Below are positions 26,491 to 35,269 of a stretch of DNA of 64,000 bases, one piece after another (the first letter of the stretch is position 1; each line of letters opens with the position of its first letter). The notes below the pieces were generated by a model. That model had not been told where the DNA came from. It saw nothing but the letters and a program-made list of their open reading frames with translations, and made no database searches. Source of the DNA: Solirubrobacteraceae bacterium (GTDB lineage Bacteria; Actinomycetota; Thermoleophilia; Solirubrobacterales; Solirubrobacteraceae); contig JAEMQS010000002.1 of assembly GCA_016463765.1 (NCBI GenBank), positions 1 through 64,000 on the forward strand, read 5' to 3'. A program made the position numbers and the translations under genes.

Positions 26491-27657
26491 ATGCCCAACG
26501 CCGTGATCGTCGACGCCGTCCGCACCCCGGTCGGCCGCGCGTTCAAGGGCTCGCTCGCCTCCCTCCGACCCGACGAGACCCTCGCCTACACCATCGACCA
26601 GCTCCTGGAGCGCAACCCGGGGGTCGATCCCTCGACGGTCGAAGAGGTCATCGCCGGCTGCGGCCTGCCGCAGGGCCTGCAGGCCAACAACATCGCCCGC
26701 ATCTCCGTCCTGCTGAGCGAGAAGCTCGGCCAGGAGACCAACGGCATCACCGTCTCGCGCTACTGCGCGTCGGGCCTCGACGCCGTCCGCAACGCCGCGA
26801 ACGCGGTCGCCGCGGGCCAGGGCGACGTCTACATCGCCGGCGGCGTCGAGTTCGTCTCGCGCTACAACGCCGCGCAGGAGGCCGCCCACCCGGAGGACCA
26901 GAACGAGAAGCTCCAGGGCAAGGAGCCGGGCCAGCCCGACGCGTACATCGCCATGGGCCTCACGGCCGAGAACGTCGCGGTGAAGTACGGCGTCTCGCGC
27001 GAGGATCAGGACAAGTTCGCCCAGCAGTCGCAGGAGCGCGCCGTCGCCGCCCAGGAGTCGGGCTTCTTCGACCGCGAGATCATCCCGCTGACGCTCGCCG
27101 ACGGCACGGTCGTCTCCAAGGACGACGGCCCGCGCGCGTCCTCGTCCTACGAGAAGCTGTCCCAGCTGCAGCCCGCGTTCCGCGAGGGCGGCACCGTGAC
27201 GGCCGGCAACTCGTGCCCGCTCAACGACGGCGCGGCCGCCGCGCTCATCATGAGCGAGGACAAGGCCAAGGAGCTCGGCCTGACGCCGCGCGCCCGCTTC
27301 GTCACCGCCGCGACGTGGGGCAACGAGCCCGAGATGATGGGTGTCGCGCCCATCGGCGCCATCAAGAAGGCGCTCGACCGTGCCGGACTGACGATCGGCG
27401 ACATCGACATCTACGAGCTCAACGAGGCGTTCGCCGCCCAGGTGATCCCGATCGCCGACGAGGTCGGCTTCGACTACGCCAAGCTCAACCCGCACGGCGG
27501 CGCGATCGCCCTCGGCCACCCGTTCGGCCAGACCGGCGTCCGCATCCTGACGACGCTGCTCAACGACCTCGAGACGACGGACGGCACGTTCGGCCTCGAG
27601 ACGATGTGCGTCGCCCAGGGCCAGGGCGAGGCGATGATCATCGAGCGGCTGAAGTAG
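26491..27657 (+). CDS. Thiolase (acetyl-CoA C-acyltransferase/acetyltransferase)
   Basis: 388 residues. Nucleophilic cysteine in SRYCASGLDAV, NEAFAAQVI, active-site histidine in GGAIALGHPFGQTG and C-terminal cysteine in ETMCVAQGQG. That last motif differs from the usual CxGGG of the thiolase at 1752-2969, so the two are different subfamilies. AAAGGA lies 7 nt before ATG 26491, a clear start, although the frame is open for ~590 bp upstream. It stands alone; a strong terminator follows. Degradative or acetoacetyl-CoA-forming roles are both possible. Confidence 0.92.
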   Translation: MPNAVIVDAVRTPVGRAFKGSLASLRPDETLAYTIDQLLERNPGVDPSTVEEVIAGCGLPQGLQANNIARISVLLSEKLGQETNGITVSRYCASGLDAVRNAANAVAAGQGDVYIAGGVEFVSRYNAAQEAAHPEDQNEKLQGKEPGQPDAYIAMGLTAENVAVKYGVSREDQDKFAQQSQERAVAAQESGFFDREIIPLTLADGTVVSKDDGPRASSSYEKLSQLQPAFREGGTVTAGNSCPLNDGAAAALIMSEDKAKELGLTPRARFVTAATWGNEPEMMGVAPIGAIKKALDRAGLTIGDIDIYELNEAFAAQVIPIADEVGFDYAKLNPHGGAIALGHPFGQTGVRILTTLLNDLETTDGTFGLETMCVAQGQGEAMIIERLK

Positions 27658-27673
27658 CAGCCCTCTCGTGCTC

Positions 27674-27709
27674 GGCGTGCGGGTGGGGGCAGCGCCCTCA
27701 CCCCACGCC
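27674..27709. terminator. Strong intrinsic-type hairpin
   Basis: GGCGTG, GGGTG, G and GGGC (27674-27690) pair with GCCC, T, CACCC and CACGCC (27694-27709), with a single bulged C and a 3-nt loop. It lies 17 nt after the thiolase stop and 13 nt from the stop of the converging gene, so it serves both. No T-tract. Confidence 0.7.
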
Positions 27710-27722
27710 GCGAACGACCGCC

Positions 27723-28367
27723 CTAGTCGTCAGCGGGAGGCGGCCGGAACACGATCTTCTTCGTGTCCGACAGTGACGCGCCGCCGAGCCGCAGCGCCGT
27801 CTGGATGCCCTCGCTGCCGACGTCGCCGTCCTCGACGGCCTTGCGCAGGTCGTTGAGGACGAGCCGGTCCTCGTCGGAGACCGCGTCGCGCGGCGCCTCG
27901 AGCAGGATCAGGTGGCGCGGGCGGCGCAGCTCCGCGGCGGCCCGCAGCAGCGGCTCGCGCTCCTCGGGGCCGACCGTATCCAGGACGACGCACGTCGAGT
28001 CACCGGACTTCAGGCGCTTGGTGATCGCGGCGTCGAGCAGCTGGGCGGCCCGCTCTTCGATCTCCTCGGCCCCGACCTTGCCCGCGAGCAGACGGCGCAC
28101 CTTCGCCATCGACAGCATCGCGTTCTTCTCCTCGAGCACCCGGTTGGCGAACTGCTCGGCCTGCTCGGGCGCGCCGCTGACGATCAGCAGCAGGCTGCCC
28201 GGCGTGTAGCGCAGCCGGAAGGCCGGCGACAGGAGGCGCGTGCGGACCGAGATGTCGCGGGGCCTGGGCGGCGCGTCGGCGCCGTCACGGCGCGGACGAT
28301 CGGAGGACCAGCCTCCCCGCTCGTCGTCGGAGATCTTGACGCTGCGCGTCTCGGGAGGCGTGGACAT
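27723..28367 (-). CDS. Unknown protein resembling a P-loop kinase with a degenerate nucleotide site
   Basis: 214 residues, soluble. A disordered charged N-terminus (~45 residues) precedes LLLIVSGAPEQAEQFANRVL, which sits where a Walker A loop would be (G-x4-GK-S/T) but lacks the lysine. STCVVLDTVGPEEREPLLRAA and HLILLEAPRD resemble the later strands of Zeta-toxin or polynucleotide-kinase-like folds. So it looks like a nucleotide-fold protein that has lost ATP binding; this is my fold reading, not a family match. Divergent from the XRE-cupin regulator with only 44 bp between starts. Confidence 0.55.
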   Translation of the reverse strand: MSTPPETRSVKISDDERGGWSSDRPRRDGADAPPRPRDISVRTRLLSPAFRLRYTPGSLLLIVSGAPEQAEQFANRVLEEKNAMLSMAKVRRLLAGKVGAEEIEERAAQLLDAAITKRLKSGDSTCVVLDTVGPEEREPLLRAAAELRRPRHLILLEAPRDAVSDEDRLVLNDLRKAVEDGDVGSEGIQTALRLGGASLSDTKKIVFRPPPADD

Positions 28368-28373
28368 GGTCCT

Positions 28374-28412
28374 GAGTCTACGCCGTTCACTAGAGTTTCC
28401 AGTCGTCCACTA
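28374..28412. promoter_or_regulatory. Overlapping divergent promoters with tandem 8-nt repeats
   Basis: GTTCACTA (28385-28392) and GTCCACTA (28405-28412) are direct repeats exactly 20 bp apart, the second running into the ATG of the XRE gene. TAGAGT (28391-28396) could be its -10. On the minus strand TAGACT (28379-28374) with TGGAAA 16 bp upstream suits the divergent gene. Both transcripts would be nearly leaderless. The repeats may be the binding site of the XRE-cupin protein. Confidence 0.35.
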
Positions 28413-28972
28413 TGCGTGACGATCTCGACGACCTCGCCCGGCGTATCGGCCGCGCCGTCCATGCCCACCGTGCCGCCCGCGGGGAGTCGCTCGGCGAGGT
28501 CAGCCGCGCGAGCGGGCTGTCGAAGACGATTCTCGCCCGGATCGAGCGGGGTGAGGGCAACCCGTCGATGGAGACGCTCTGGAAGCTGTCGCAGGCACTG
28601 GGCGTCGGGCTCGGCGCCCTCGTCGCGCCGGAGACCGCGCCCCGCGTCGAGGTCCTGCGCGCCGGTGAGGGCGCCCCGGTCACCGCCGACTCCGGCCTCG
28701 CCGGCCTCCTCCTGTACGCCGACACCCGCGCACGCCGCACCGAGCTTTTCACCTGGGAGCTGCCCGCGCGGACCGAGCAGCGCTCGCCCGCGCACCTGCT
28801 CGGCACCGAGGAGCTGCTGCTCTGCACCGCCGGCGCGATCACCGTTGGGCCTGCGGACGAGACCGTCGAGCTGCGCGCCGGGGACCTCGCGCGTTTCGCC
28901 GCCGACGTCGAGCACGTCTACGCGACCGGCGCCCGCGCGGCGCGCACCCTCAACCTCATGCTCTACGGATGA
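28412..28972 (+). CDS. XRE-type regulator with C-terminal cupin domain
   Basis: 186 residues. The N-terminal helix-turn-helix (residues ~8-65) reads SLGEVSRASGLSKTILARIERGEGNPSMETLWKLS. The C-terminal cupin (~80-185) contains ELRAGDLARFAADVEHVYA. Such XRE-cupin proteins usually control the transporter or catabolic gene beside them. Its TGA overlaps the ATG of the benE-like gene (ATGA at 28969-28972), so the two are translationally coupled; the cupin probably senses the transported acid or a product. Confidence 0.92.
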   Translation: MRDDLDDLARRIGRAVHAHRAARGESLGEVSRASGLSKTILARIERGEGNPSMETLWKLSQALGVGLGALVAPETAPRVEVLRAGEGAPVTADSGLAGLLLYADTRARRTELFTWELPARTEQRSPAHLLGTEELLLCTAGAITVGPADETVELRAGDLARFAADVEHVYATGARAARTLNLMLYG

Positions 28973-30162
28973 GCGCGCGCGGCGGCATCGCCCAGCCCGT
29001 CACCGCCGGGGTGGTGCAGGTCGTCGTCGGATTTGCCAGCACGTTCGCGCTCGTGCTCACGGGCCTGAGCGCGGTGGGAGCGACCGAAGCCGAGGCCGCA
29101 TCGGGCCTGCTGGTCATCTGCCTCGCGATGGCGGCCGTCGTCACGTTCCTCTCGCTGCGCACGCGGATGCCCGTGGCCATCGCCTGGTCGACGCCCGGTG
29201 CCGCACTGCTGCTCAGCACCGGGACACCGGACGGCGGATACGCCGCCGCGGTCGGCGCATTCGTGGTCTGCGGCGTCCTGATCGTGATCACCGGCACCTC
29301 ACACGCGCTCGCGCGCGCGATCGCCGCGATCCCCGGTCCGATCGCGAGCGCGATGCTCGCCGGCGTCCTGCTGCCCATCTGCCTCTCCCCCGCGCAGGCG
29401 CTGGTCGAGCTGCCCGGCCAGACCGCGCCGATCATCGGCGCGTGGCTCGTGTTGTTTCTCGTCGCGCGGCGCTGGGCGGTGCCGGGCGCGATCGTGGTCA
29501 CGGCGCTCGTCATCGGCGCGACGGAGACCTTCGACGTCTCCGGAGACGACCTCGTGCCCGCCGCGACCTGGACCACACCCGCCTTTACCCCGGGCGCCAT
29601 CGTCGGGCTGGCCATCCCGCTCTTCCTCGTCACGATGGCGTCGCAGAACATCACCGGTATGACCGTGCTGGCGAGCTTCGGCTACCGCCCGCCGCTGCGG
29701 CCGATCCTCGTGACCACCGGCGGCGCCACCGCGCTCACCGCGCCGTTCGGGGTCTTCGCCATCAACCTGGCCGCGATCAGCGCCGCCCTCATGGCCGGCC
29801 CCGAGGGCGGGCCGGATCCGTCACGCCGCTGGATCGGCGGGCTCAGCTCGGCGGCGGCCTACGTCGCGGTCGGCCTGTCGGCCGGAGCCGCCGCGGTGCT
29901 GCTCGCGGCGGCGCCGCCGCTGCTGATCGAAGCGGTGGCCGGGCTGGCGCTGCTCGGCGCCCTGGCCGCCTCGCTCGGCAGCGCGATGGCTGACGGCGAA
30001 CACCGCGAGGCCGCCGTCGTGACGCTCGTCGTCAGCGCATCGGCGATCACCGCAGTCGGGATCAGCGCTCCGTTCTGGGGGCTGGTCGCCGGGCTCGTGG
30101 TGCTCGGCGGCCAGCGCCTGCAGCGCCGTCGCGCAGGTGTGACTTCTGCCACGAAGGGGTAG
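28969..30162 (+). CDS. benE: BenE-family benzoate/H+ symporter
   Basis: 397 residues with about twelve membrane helices. The conserved BenE stretches AWSTPGAALLLSTG, AIPGPIASAMLAGVLLPICL and FLVTMASQNITGMTVL are present, the last being the family signature of the SLC26/UraA-like fold. It imports benzoate or a similar aromatic acid with protons. No benzoate-degradation gene is in the window, so the true substrate is open. Coupled to the XRE-cupin regulator by a 4-nt overlap. Confidence 0.9.
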   Translation: MSARGGIAQPVTAGVVQVVVGFASTFALVLTGLSAVGATEAEAASGLLVICLAMAAVVTFLSLRTRMPVAIAWSTPGAALLLSTGTPDGGYAAAVGAFVVCGVLIVITGTSHALARAIAAIPGPIASAMLAGVLLPICLSPAQALVELPGQTAPIIGAWLVLFLVARRWAVPGAIVVTALVIGATETFDVSGDDLVPAATWTTPAFTPGAIVGLAIPLFLVTMASQNITGMTVLASFGYRPPLRPILVTTGGATALTAPFGVFAINLAAISAALMAGPEGGPDPSRRWIGGLSSAAAYVAVGLSAGAAAVLLAAAPPLLIEAVAGLALLGALAASLGSAMADGEHREAAVVTLVVSASAITAVGISAPFWGLVAGLVVLGGQRLQRRRAGVTSATKG

Positions 30163-30192
30163 GCGCGGCGAGTCAACCGAAGGGAGGCCCTC

Positions 30193-31716
30193 GTGGCCAG
30201 GACTCCTCGCGCACGCCTCATCGCGTGTGCCCTCACCGCCGGTCTGAGCCTGACGCTCGCAGCACCGGCGATCGCCGCACCACCAGGCGGCGCACCCGAC
30301 CGGCTCACCCGTGCCGTGACGCTCCCGGGCATCACCGAGCACCTCCAGGCGCTCCAGGCGATCGCCACGGCGAACGACGGCACCCGCGCGTCCGGCACGC
30401 CCGGGTACACCGCCTCCGCCGACTACGTCGCAGAGAAGCTCGAGGCCGCCGGCCTGCGCGTGACCCGGCAGTCGTTCGATTTCCCGTTCTACCGGGAGAC
30501 CGGCCCATCCGCGTTCGAGCGCACGGCGCCGACCCCCACGACCTACGCGCTCGACACGGACTACCTCGTCATGGAGTACTCCGGGTCCGGCGAGGCCATC
30601 GGCGCCGTCGTCGCCGTCGACCTGTCGCTCGCCGATCCGTCGACCGTGACCTCCGGCTGCGAGGCAAGCGACTTCGCCGACTTCCCGGCCGGCGCGATCG
30701 CGCTGCTCCAGCGGGGCACCTGCCCGTTCGGCGACAAGGCCGCGAACGCCGAAGCCGCGGGCGCCTCTGGCGCGATCATCATGAACCAGGGCAACGGCGG
30801 CCCTGACCGCACGGACCTGTTCGGCGGCACCCTCGGCGCACCGGTCGGCATCCCCGTGGTGTCCGTGAGCTTCGCGCTCGGCGGCGAGCTCGCGCAGGAC
30901 GGCACCGCCGCCCGGATCTCCACCCAGACCGAGTCACAGATCCGCTCGACGGAGAACGTCATCGGCGATCTCGCCCCGCGCAACGCGCGCAAGGCCGGGA
31001 AGACCGTCGTCGTCGGCGCGCACCTGGACTCCGTCATCGACGGACCGGGCATCAACGACAACGGCACCGGCACGTCGGCGATCCTCGAGATCGCCGAGCA
31101 GCTCGCCCGCGGCCAGAAGCCGGTCAACCCCGTGCGCTTCGGGTTCTGGGGGGCGGAGGAGGCCGGGCTGCTGGGCTCGACGCACTACGTCGGGTCCCTC
31201 ACCGAAGCGGAGCTCGGGCAGATCGGCCTGAACCTCAACTTCGACATGCTCGGGTCGCCCAACTGGGCGCGGCTCGTGTACGACGGTGACGGCTCGGACA
31301 CCGGCACGGCGGGCCCGTCGTTCTCCGGCGAGATCGAGCAGACGTTCCTGTCGTACTTCGAGGGGCGCGGCCTGGCGACGCAGCCGACCGCGTTCGACGG
31401 CCGGTCGGACTACGGGCCGTTCATCGACGTCGGGATCCCCGCGGGCGGGCTGTTCAGCGGGGCCGAGGCGATCAAGACCGCGGAGCAGGTCGACCTGTTC
31501 GGCGGCGTGCTCGGTGAGGCGCTGGACCGCTGCTACCACCTGGCGTGCGACACGCTCTCGAACATCGGGGAGACCGGGCTCGACCAGCTCTCCGACGGCG
31601 CCGCGTACGCGACCGCCGTCTACGCGTTCGAGCGGACGTCGCCCGGGAAGGCGAAGGGCAAGACCAAGGCCCAGAAGGACCGCGCGGAGTTCCGCGGACC
31701 GCAGCGCCGCCGCTGA
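30193..31716 (+). CDS. Secreted M28 zinc aminopeptidase with PA domain
   Basis: 507 residues. GTG 30193 follows AAGGGAGGCCCTC. A signal peptide (ARLIACALTAGLSLTLAAPAIAA) leads the chain. A protease-associated insert (~145-250) includes LLQRGTCPFGDKAANAEAAG. The di-zinc M28 ligands are in VVVGAHLDSV, GINDNGTG, FWGAEEAGLLGS, FDMLGS and the late CYHLACDT histidine. It should release N-terminal residues from extracellular peptides. The C-terminus is a short Lys/Arg-rich tail. Monocistronic. Confidence 0.93.
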   Translation: MARTPRARLIACALTAGLSLTLAAPAIAAPPGGAPDRLTRAVTLPGITEHLQALQAIATANDGTRASGTPGYTASADYVAEKLEAAGLRVTRQSFDFPFYRETGPSAFERTAPTPTTYALDTDYLVMEYSGSGEAIGAVVAVDLSLADPSTVTSGCEASDFADFPAGAIALLQRGTCPFGDKAANAEAAGASGAIIMNQGNGGPDRTDLFGGTLGAPVGIPVVSVSFALGGELAQDGTAARISTQTESQIRSTENVIGDLAPRNARKAGKTVVVGAHLDSVIDGPGINDNGTGTSAILEIAEQLARGQKPVNPVRFGFWGAEEAGLLGSTHYVGSLTEAELGQIGLNLNFDMLGSPNWARLVYDGDGSDTGTAGPSFSGEIEQTFLSYFEGRGLATQPTAFDGRSDYGPFIDVGIPAGGLFSGAEAIKTAEQVDLFGGVLGEALDRCYHLACDTLSNIGETGLDQLSDGAAYATAVYAFERTSPGKAKGKTKAQKDRAEFRGPQRRR

Positions 31717-31741
31717 GGCGCCACGGCCGGCCGGCGGGCGC

Positions 31742-32614
31742 CTACGCGTCCGCCGGCTGGTCGGCCCACGCCTTGAGCTGCGGCAGCGGGTCGATCGGCT
31801 CGCCGCCCAGGTACCAGCCCGGAGCGGTCCACATCTCGAAGTGCAGGTGACACGCGGTGGAGCGGCCGGTCGAGCCGACCTTGCCGAGCTCCTCGCCCGC
31901 CCGGATGGCCTCGCCCTTCTTCCAGGTGCTGGCCTCGCGCAGGTGCATGTACGCCTGGCTCGTCCCGTCGTCGGCCTGGACGACGACGTAGTTGCCCGCG
32001 GCGCCCTGGTAGGCCACGTGCTGGATCTCGCCCGACAGCGCGCTGACCACAGGCAGGCCGCACTTGGCGAGGATGTCCTGGCCCTGATGGCCGCGCCCGC
32101 CGCCGAAGGTGTTGGTGTGGGTCCCCAGGTCGTACTTGCCCACCACCGGGAAGACGCCCGCCGCGCCGCTGCCGGACGAGGCCGGCGTCACGCGGCGGCC
32201 GGGGAGCACCTGGAGCCTCGGACCGGGCTCGGACCGGTCGCCCTCCGAGTTGATGACGCGCACGGGGCCGGTCTTCGCGCCACGCGGCACGCGGACGAGG
32301 ACGCGACGCGGAGACGCCGTCGTCGGCGTCGCGCGGCGGTCGTCCTTCGACCCCTTCCCGCCGAGGAAGATCACCGTGCGCGTGCCCCGCAGATTCTCAC
32401 CCGAGAGCCGGAGCACCTCACCGCGCGGGCACTGCGCCCCGCCGTCGCCCGCCGGGCAGCGCAGCTCGGAGACCGCGGGCGCACCAGTGGCGGTGGCCCC
32501 GCCCACGAGGGCGTGCGCCGACGACGCAGCGGGCATCAGGGCAAGCGGAGCCAGCGCGAGCGCGCGGCACGAAATGCGGGCCACGGCGACGTGGCGGGCA
32601 CGGGTCAGCAACAA
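31742..32614 (-). CDS. Secreted M23 (LytM) peptidoglycan endopeptidase-like protein
   Basis: About 290 residues. A signal peptide-like N-terminus is followed by an IPT/TIG-like domain (~45-125, VLRLSGENLRGTRTVIF) and a C-terminal M23 domain with zinc ligands in GHQGQDI and CHLHFE. It likely cuts or binds peptidoglycan cross-bridges at the cell wall. The Shine-Dalgarno AAGAGG ends 8 nt before a TTG at 32614, which I prefer; the GTG at 32623 abuts the Shine-Dalgarno and is unlikely. A c-di-AMP riboswitch precedes it, which fits a wall hydrolase in actinobacteria. Confidence 0.88.
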   Translation of the reverse strand: MLLTRARHVAVARISCRALALAPLALMPAASSAHALVGGATATGAPAVSELRCPAGDGGAQCPRGEVLRLSGENLRGTRTVIFLGGKGSKDDRRATPTTASPRRVLVRVPRGAKTGPVRVINSEGDRSEPGPRLQVLPGRRVTPASSGSGAAGVFPVVGKYDLGTHTNTFGGGRGHQGQDILAKCGLPVVSALSGEIQHVAYQGAAGNYVVVQADDGTSQAYMHLREASTWKKGEAIRAGEELGKVGSTGRSTACHLHFEMWTAPGWYLGGEPIDPLPQLKAWADQPADA

Positions 32615-32629
32615 GTTCGACACCTCTTC

Positions 32630-32770
32630 AGCGACGGTGGTGCCTACGGGGTGAGCTGACGGGCTCGCGCATGAGGTCTGCGCTACGACGCACCTTGGCG
32701 TCGATTCGCCCCAACGACGTGGGTCCCCCGCTCCAGCACGGCGGACCGTGCCGGATTCGGCGTTCTGTCA
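32630..32770 (-). promoter_or_regulatory. c-di-AMP riboswitch (ydaO/yuaA type)
   Basis: On the minus strand the leader shows blocks I recognise from the actinobacterial ydaO aptamer, in order: CCGGCACGG...CCGTGCTGG, then GAGCGGGGGACCCACG, TTGGGGCGAATC, and close to the gene GTCAGCTCACCCCGTAGGCA. These are the pseudo-symmetric core elements of this riboswitch, known to sit before rpf and cell-wall hydrolase genes, where c-di-AMP turns expression off. The Shine-Dalgarno follows ~10 nt after the last block. Exact ends are estimated. Confidence 0.82.
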
Positions 32771-32779
32771 ACCAGAACG
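32761..32779 (-). terminator. Hairpin downstream of SDR gene
   Basis: CGTTCTG-TCAAC-CAGAACG: perfect 7-bp stem, 5-nt loop, about 30 nt after the SDR stop at 32807. It could terminate the SDR transcript before the riboswitch. Its minus strand also contains TTGACA, so a -35 box of the M23 transcript is an alternative reading. Confidence 0.4.
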
Positions 32780-32806
32780 GTAGCGATATCGGCCGACGAT
32801 GTCGTG

Positions 32807-33583
32807 TCAGCCCATCGCACCGAGCGATTCGGGCAGGATCTGGCCTCCGTCGACGACCAGCGACTGACCGGTGACGTACCCCGCCTCGGGGCTCGCGAAA
32901 TACAGGCACGCGTGGCCGATGTCCCGGACGCTGCCGAGCCGCTTCTGAGGGATCGCCTCCTCCATCGACGCGATGTAGTCGGGCCCCATCTCGACCAGGC
33001 CCTCGGTGCGGATGTTGCCCGGCAGGACGGCGTTGACCGTGATCCCCTTCGGCGCGAGCTCGATGGCCGCGGTGCGCATGAAGCCGAGCTGCGCGGCCTT
33101 CGTCGCGCCGTAGTGCGACCACCCCTGAAAGCCGGTCACCGGGCCAGTGATCGACGACGTGAGCACGACCCGCCCCCGGCCCGACGCCTCCAGCGCGGGG
33201 ATCGCGTGGCGGACGGTCATGATGCAGCCGTGGACGTTGATCGCGAAGATCTCGCGGAGGTCCACGGACGTCATCTCGGCCAGCGGGCGCTCGGGAAACA
33301 CGCCGGCGTTCGCGCAGACGACGTCCAGGCCGCCGAGCAGCTCGATCGTCTCGTGCACCGCCCGCGCGCAGTCCTCGGGCACGCCGACGTCCTGCTTGAC
33401 GAACCGGACCTTGCCGCCGGCGCTGACGGTCAGATCACGGACGGCTTCCTCGCCGGCCTCGGCGTTGCGGCCGGTGATGACGACATCGGCGCCGGCACCG
33501 GCGAACACGGCGGCGATGCCCTTGCCGATGCCCTTCGTCGCGCCGGTGACGAGGACCTTGCGGCCGCGGGGTGCGCTGAACAT
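32807..33583 (-). CDS. Short-chain dehydrogenase/reductase (FabG-like)
   Basis: 258 residues, full classical [23 protein letters not shown] serine, YGATK catalytic Tyr/Lys, and a C-terminal ending in [19 protein letters not shown] after the second strand (Gly-Arg) suggests NADP(H). AAGGAG lies 11 nt before ATG 33583. Isolated gene, divergent from the lipase; its physiological substrate is not evident. Confidence 0.92.
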   Translation of the reverse strand: MFSAPRGRKVLVTGATKGIGKGIAAVFAGAGADVVITGRNAEAGEEAVRDLTVSAGGKVRFVKQDVGVPEDCARAVHETIELLGGLDVVCANAGVFPERPLAEMTSVDLREIFAINVHGCIMTVRHAIPALEASGRGRVVLTSSITGPVTGFQGWSHYGATKAAQLGFMRTAAIELAPKGITVNAVLPGNIRTEGLVEMGPDYIASMEEAIPQKRLGSVRDIGHACLYFASPEAGYVTGQSLVVDGGQILPESLGAMG

Positions 33584-33761
33584 GCGGGAGACGGCTCCTT
33601 CAAACGGATGCGGTGGACTGCTGACGAACGGGGCGGGACAGCCCACCGGCACCGCCGCGTCTCCCTGCGGCGTCCCGGTTTCGTGGCGCCGGAACCTAGC
33701 AGCGACCGCCCTCCTCGACTACGCTGACTCGCGTTCCAGGGGGGACTCCGGGGGGAGACCA

Positions 33762-34682
33762 ATGCTGCGCACGATCGTCGCTGCCGTCACGCTGACGGCG
33801 GCACTCACCATCACCGCAGAGCCGGCCGCCGCCGATCCGCTGCCGGTGAAGTACGACTTCATCGACGCGATCCTCAAGGGACAGGCGCGGCCGAACGCCG
33901 CCCCGCCCGGGACGAACGACTTCTCGTGCCGCCCAAGCGCCGAGCACCCCAACCCGGTGGTGCTCGTCCACGGCACGGCCGCGAACATGGCACTGAGCTG
34001 GCGCGCGATCGGCCCCGAGCTGAAGAACCGCGGCTTCTGCGTCTTCGCGCTGAACTACGGGCGCCTGTACCCCGGTCCGTCGTTCGGCCTGGCCCGCATC
34101 GAGCGCTCGGCCCGGGAGCTCGGCGTCTTCGTCGACCGGGTGCTCGCGGCCACCGGCGCCACGAAGGTCGACATCATCGGGCACTCACAGGGCGGCATGA
34201 TGCCGCGCCAGTACCTGCGCTTCGAGGGCGGCGCCGGCAAGGTCGGCACGCTCGTCGGCATGTCGCCCTCGAACCACGGCTCGGGCGATCCCGACGAGGT
34301 CGATGCCCCGTCGCGCGTCCCGGCGTGGGTGCGCAACTGGCTGCGCTCGCTGACGTCGTCGCTCGCGCCGGCGTTCGCGCAGCAGAGCGCCGGATCCCCG
34401 TTCATGCGCCAGCTCAACGAGGGGGGCGACACCGTTCCCGGCGTCCGGTACGTCGTCATCCAGACGCGCTACGACGAGATCGTCACGCCGTGGACGTCCG
34501 CCCTGCTCGACGGTCCGGACGTGACGAACATCGTCGTCCAGGACGGCTGCGAGCAGAACAAGATCGACCACGCGGCGATCGTCTACGACCGCCGCGCCGT
34601 GGGCTACGCCCTGCGCGCCCTGGACCCGTCGGACACCAGCCCGGTGCCGTGCACGCGGCCGCGCCCGTGGGTGGGCGGCTGA
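33762..34682 (+). CDS. Secreted class 2-type lipase/esterase (alpha/beta hydrolase)
   Basis: 306 residues. Signal peptide MLRTIVAAVTLTAALTITAEPAAA. VVLVHGTAAN (oxyanion hole), nucleophile serine in GHSQGG, acid in TRYDEIVTP and histidine in DHAAI complete the triad. This pattern matches the extracellular lipase class 2 family (EstA/LipA-like) of actinobacteria, which hydrolyse acylglycerols; cysteines near FSCRPS and DGCEQN may form disulfides. ATG 33762 follows GGGGGAGACCA. Released fatty acids would feed the beta-oxidation genes of this window. Confidence 0.9.
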   Translation: MLRTIVAAVTLTAALTITAEPAAADPLPVKYDFIDAILKGQARPNAAPPGTNDFSCRPSAEHPNPVVLVHGTAANMALSWRAIGPELKNRGFCVFALNYGRLYPGPSFGLARIERSARELGVFVDRVLAATGATKVDIIGHSQGGMMPRQYLRFEGGAGKVGTLVGMSPSNHGSGDPDEVDAPSRVPAWVRNWLRSLTSSLAPAFAQQSAGSPFMRQLNEGGDTVPGVRYVVIQTRYDEIVTPWTSALLDGPDVTNIVVQDGCEQNKIDHAAIVYDRRAVGYALRALDPSDTSPVPCTRPRPWVGG

Positions 34683-35132
34683 CTACGCCTCGGACATGAG
34701 CTCGAGCTCTCCGGCGATCGCGCGGGCGATCGTCTGGAGGGTCGCGACCTCCTCGGTCGTCCAGAGCCGCGGCCGGCGGTCGACGACGCACAGTGCCCCG
34801 TGGACCCGGCTGCCCTGGTCGCGGGCCAGCGGCGCGCCGACGAAGGCGACGACGCGCTCGAAGTGCGGCTGCGAGGGATCCACCTCGGCGTAGCCGTCGT
34901 GGACCACGACAGGACGTCCGGTGGCGGCCACGCGCTGCGTGTGCGCACGCAGGCGTGGCCCGGGTCGGGCCGTGGAACACGACGGTCCTGTCGCGGCGTC
35001 AGCAAGCCACACGTATGCGATCGGAGCACCGGTGACGCTGCCAGCGAGATCGACGAGGCGCGAGACGGCATGGCAGAGGGTGTCGGCGGCCCCGAGGGAG
35101 GGCGTGGAGCGGGAGAGGTCAGATGAGGTCAT
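34683..35132 (-). CDS. GAF-domain protein
   Basis: 149 residues consisting essentially of one GAF domain: VTGAPIAYVWLAD..., RVAATGRPVVVHDG, FVGAPLARDQGSRVHGALCVVD and TTEEVATLQTIARAIA. GAF domains bind small ligands, haem or nucleotides; no output domain is attached, so it would act on a partner. ATG 35132 has only a weak upstream GGA; a few extra N-terminal residues are possible. It overlaps no neighbour. Confidence 0.8.
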   Translation of the reverse strand: MTSSDLSRSTPSLGAADTLCHAVSRLVDLAGSVTGAPIAYVWLADAATGPSCSTARPGPRLRAHTQRVAATGRPVVVHDGYAEVDPSQPHFERVVAFVGAPLARDQGSRVHGALCVVDRRPRLWTTEEVATLQTIARAIAGELELMSEA

Positions 35133-35269
35133 GGGAGTCCAACGACCACGCGCGCCCGCGGCATGAGGCCGCTTGGACACCTGTCCAACGCTTGGCCTCC
35201 CCGGGTTCCGGCAGACCGCACCACCGGGCCGGGCGCTCACACCCGGCCCATACCGAAACGGCCCCCTGG

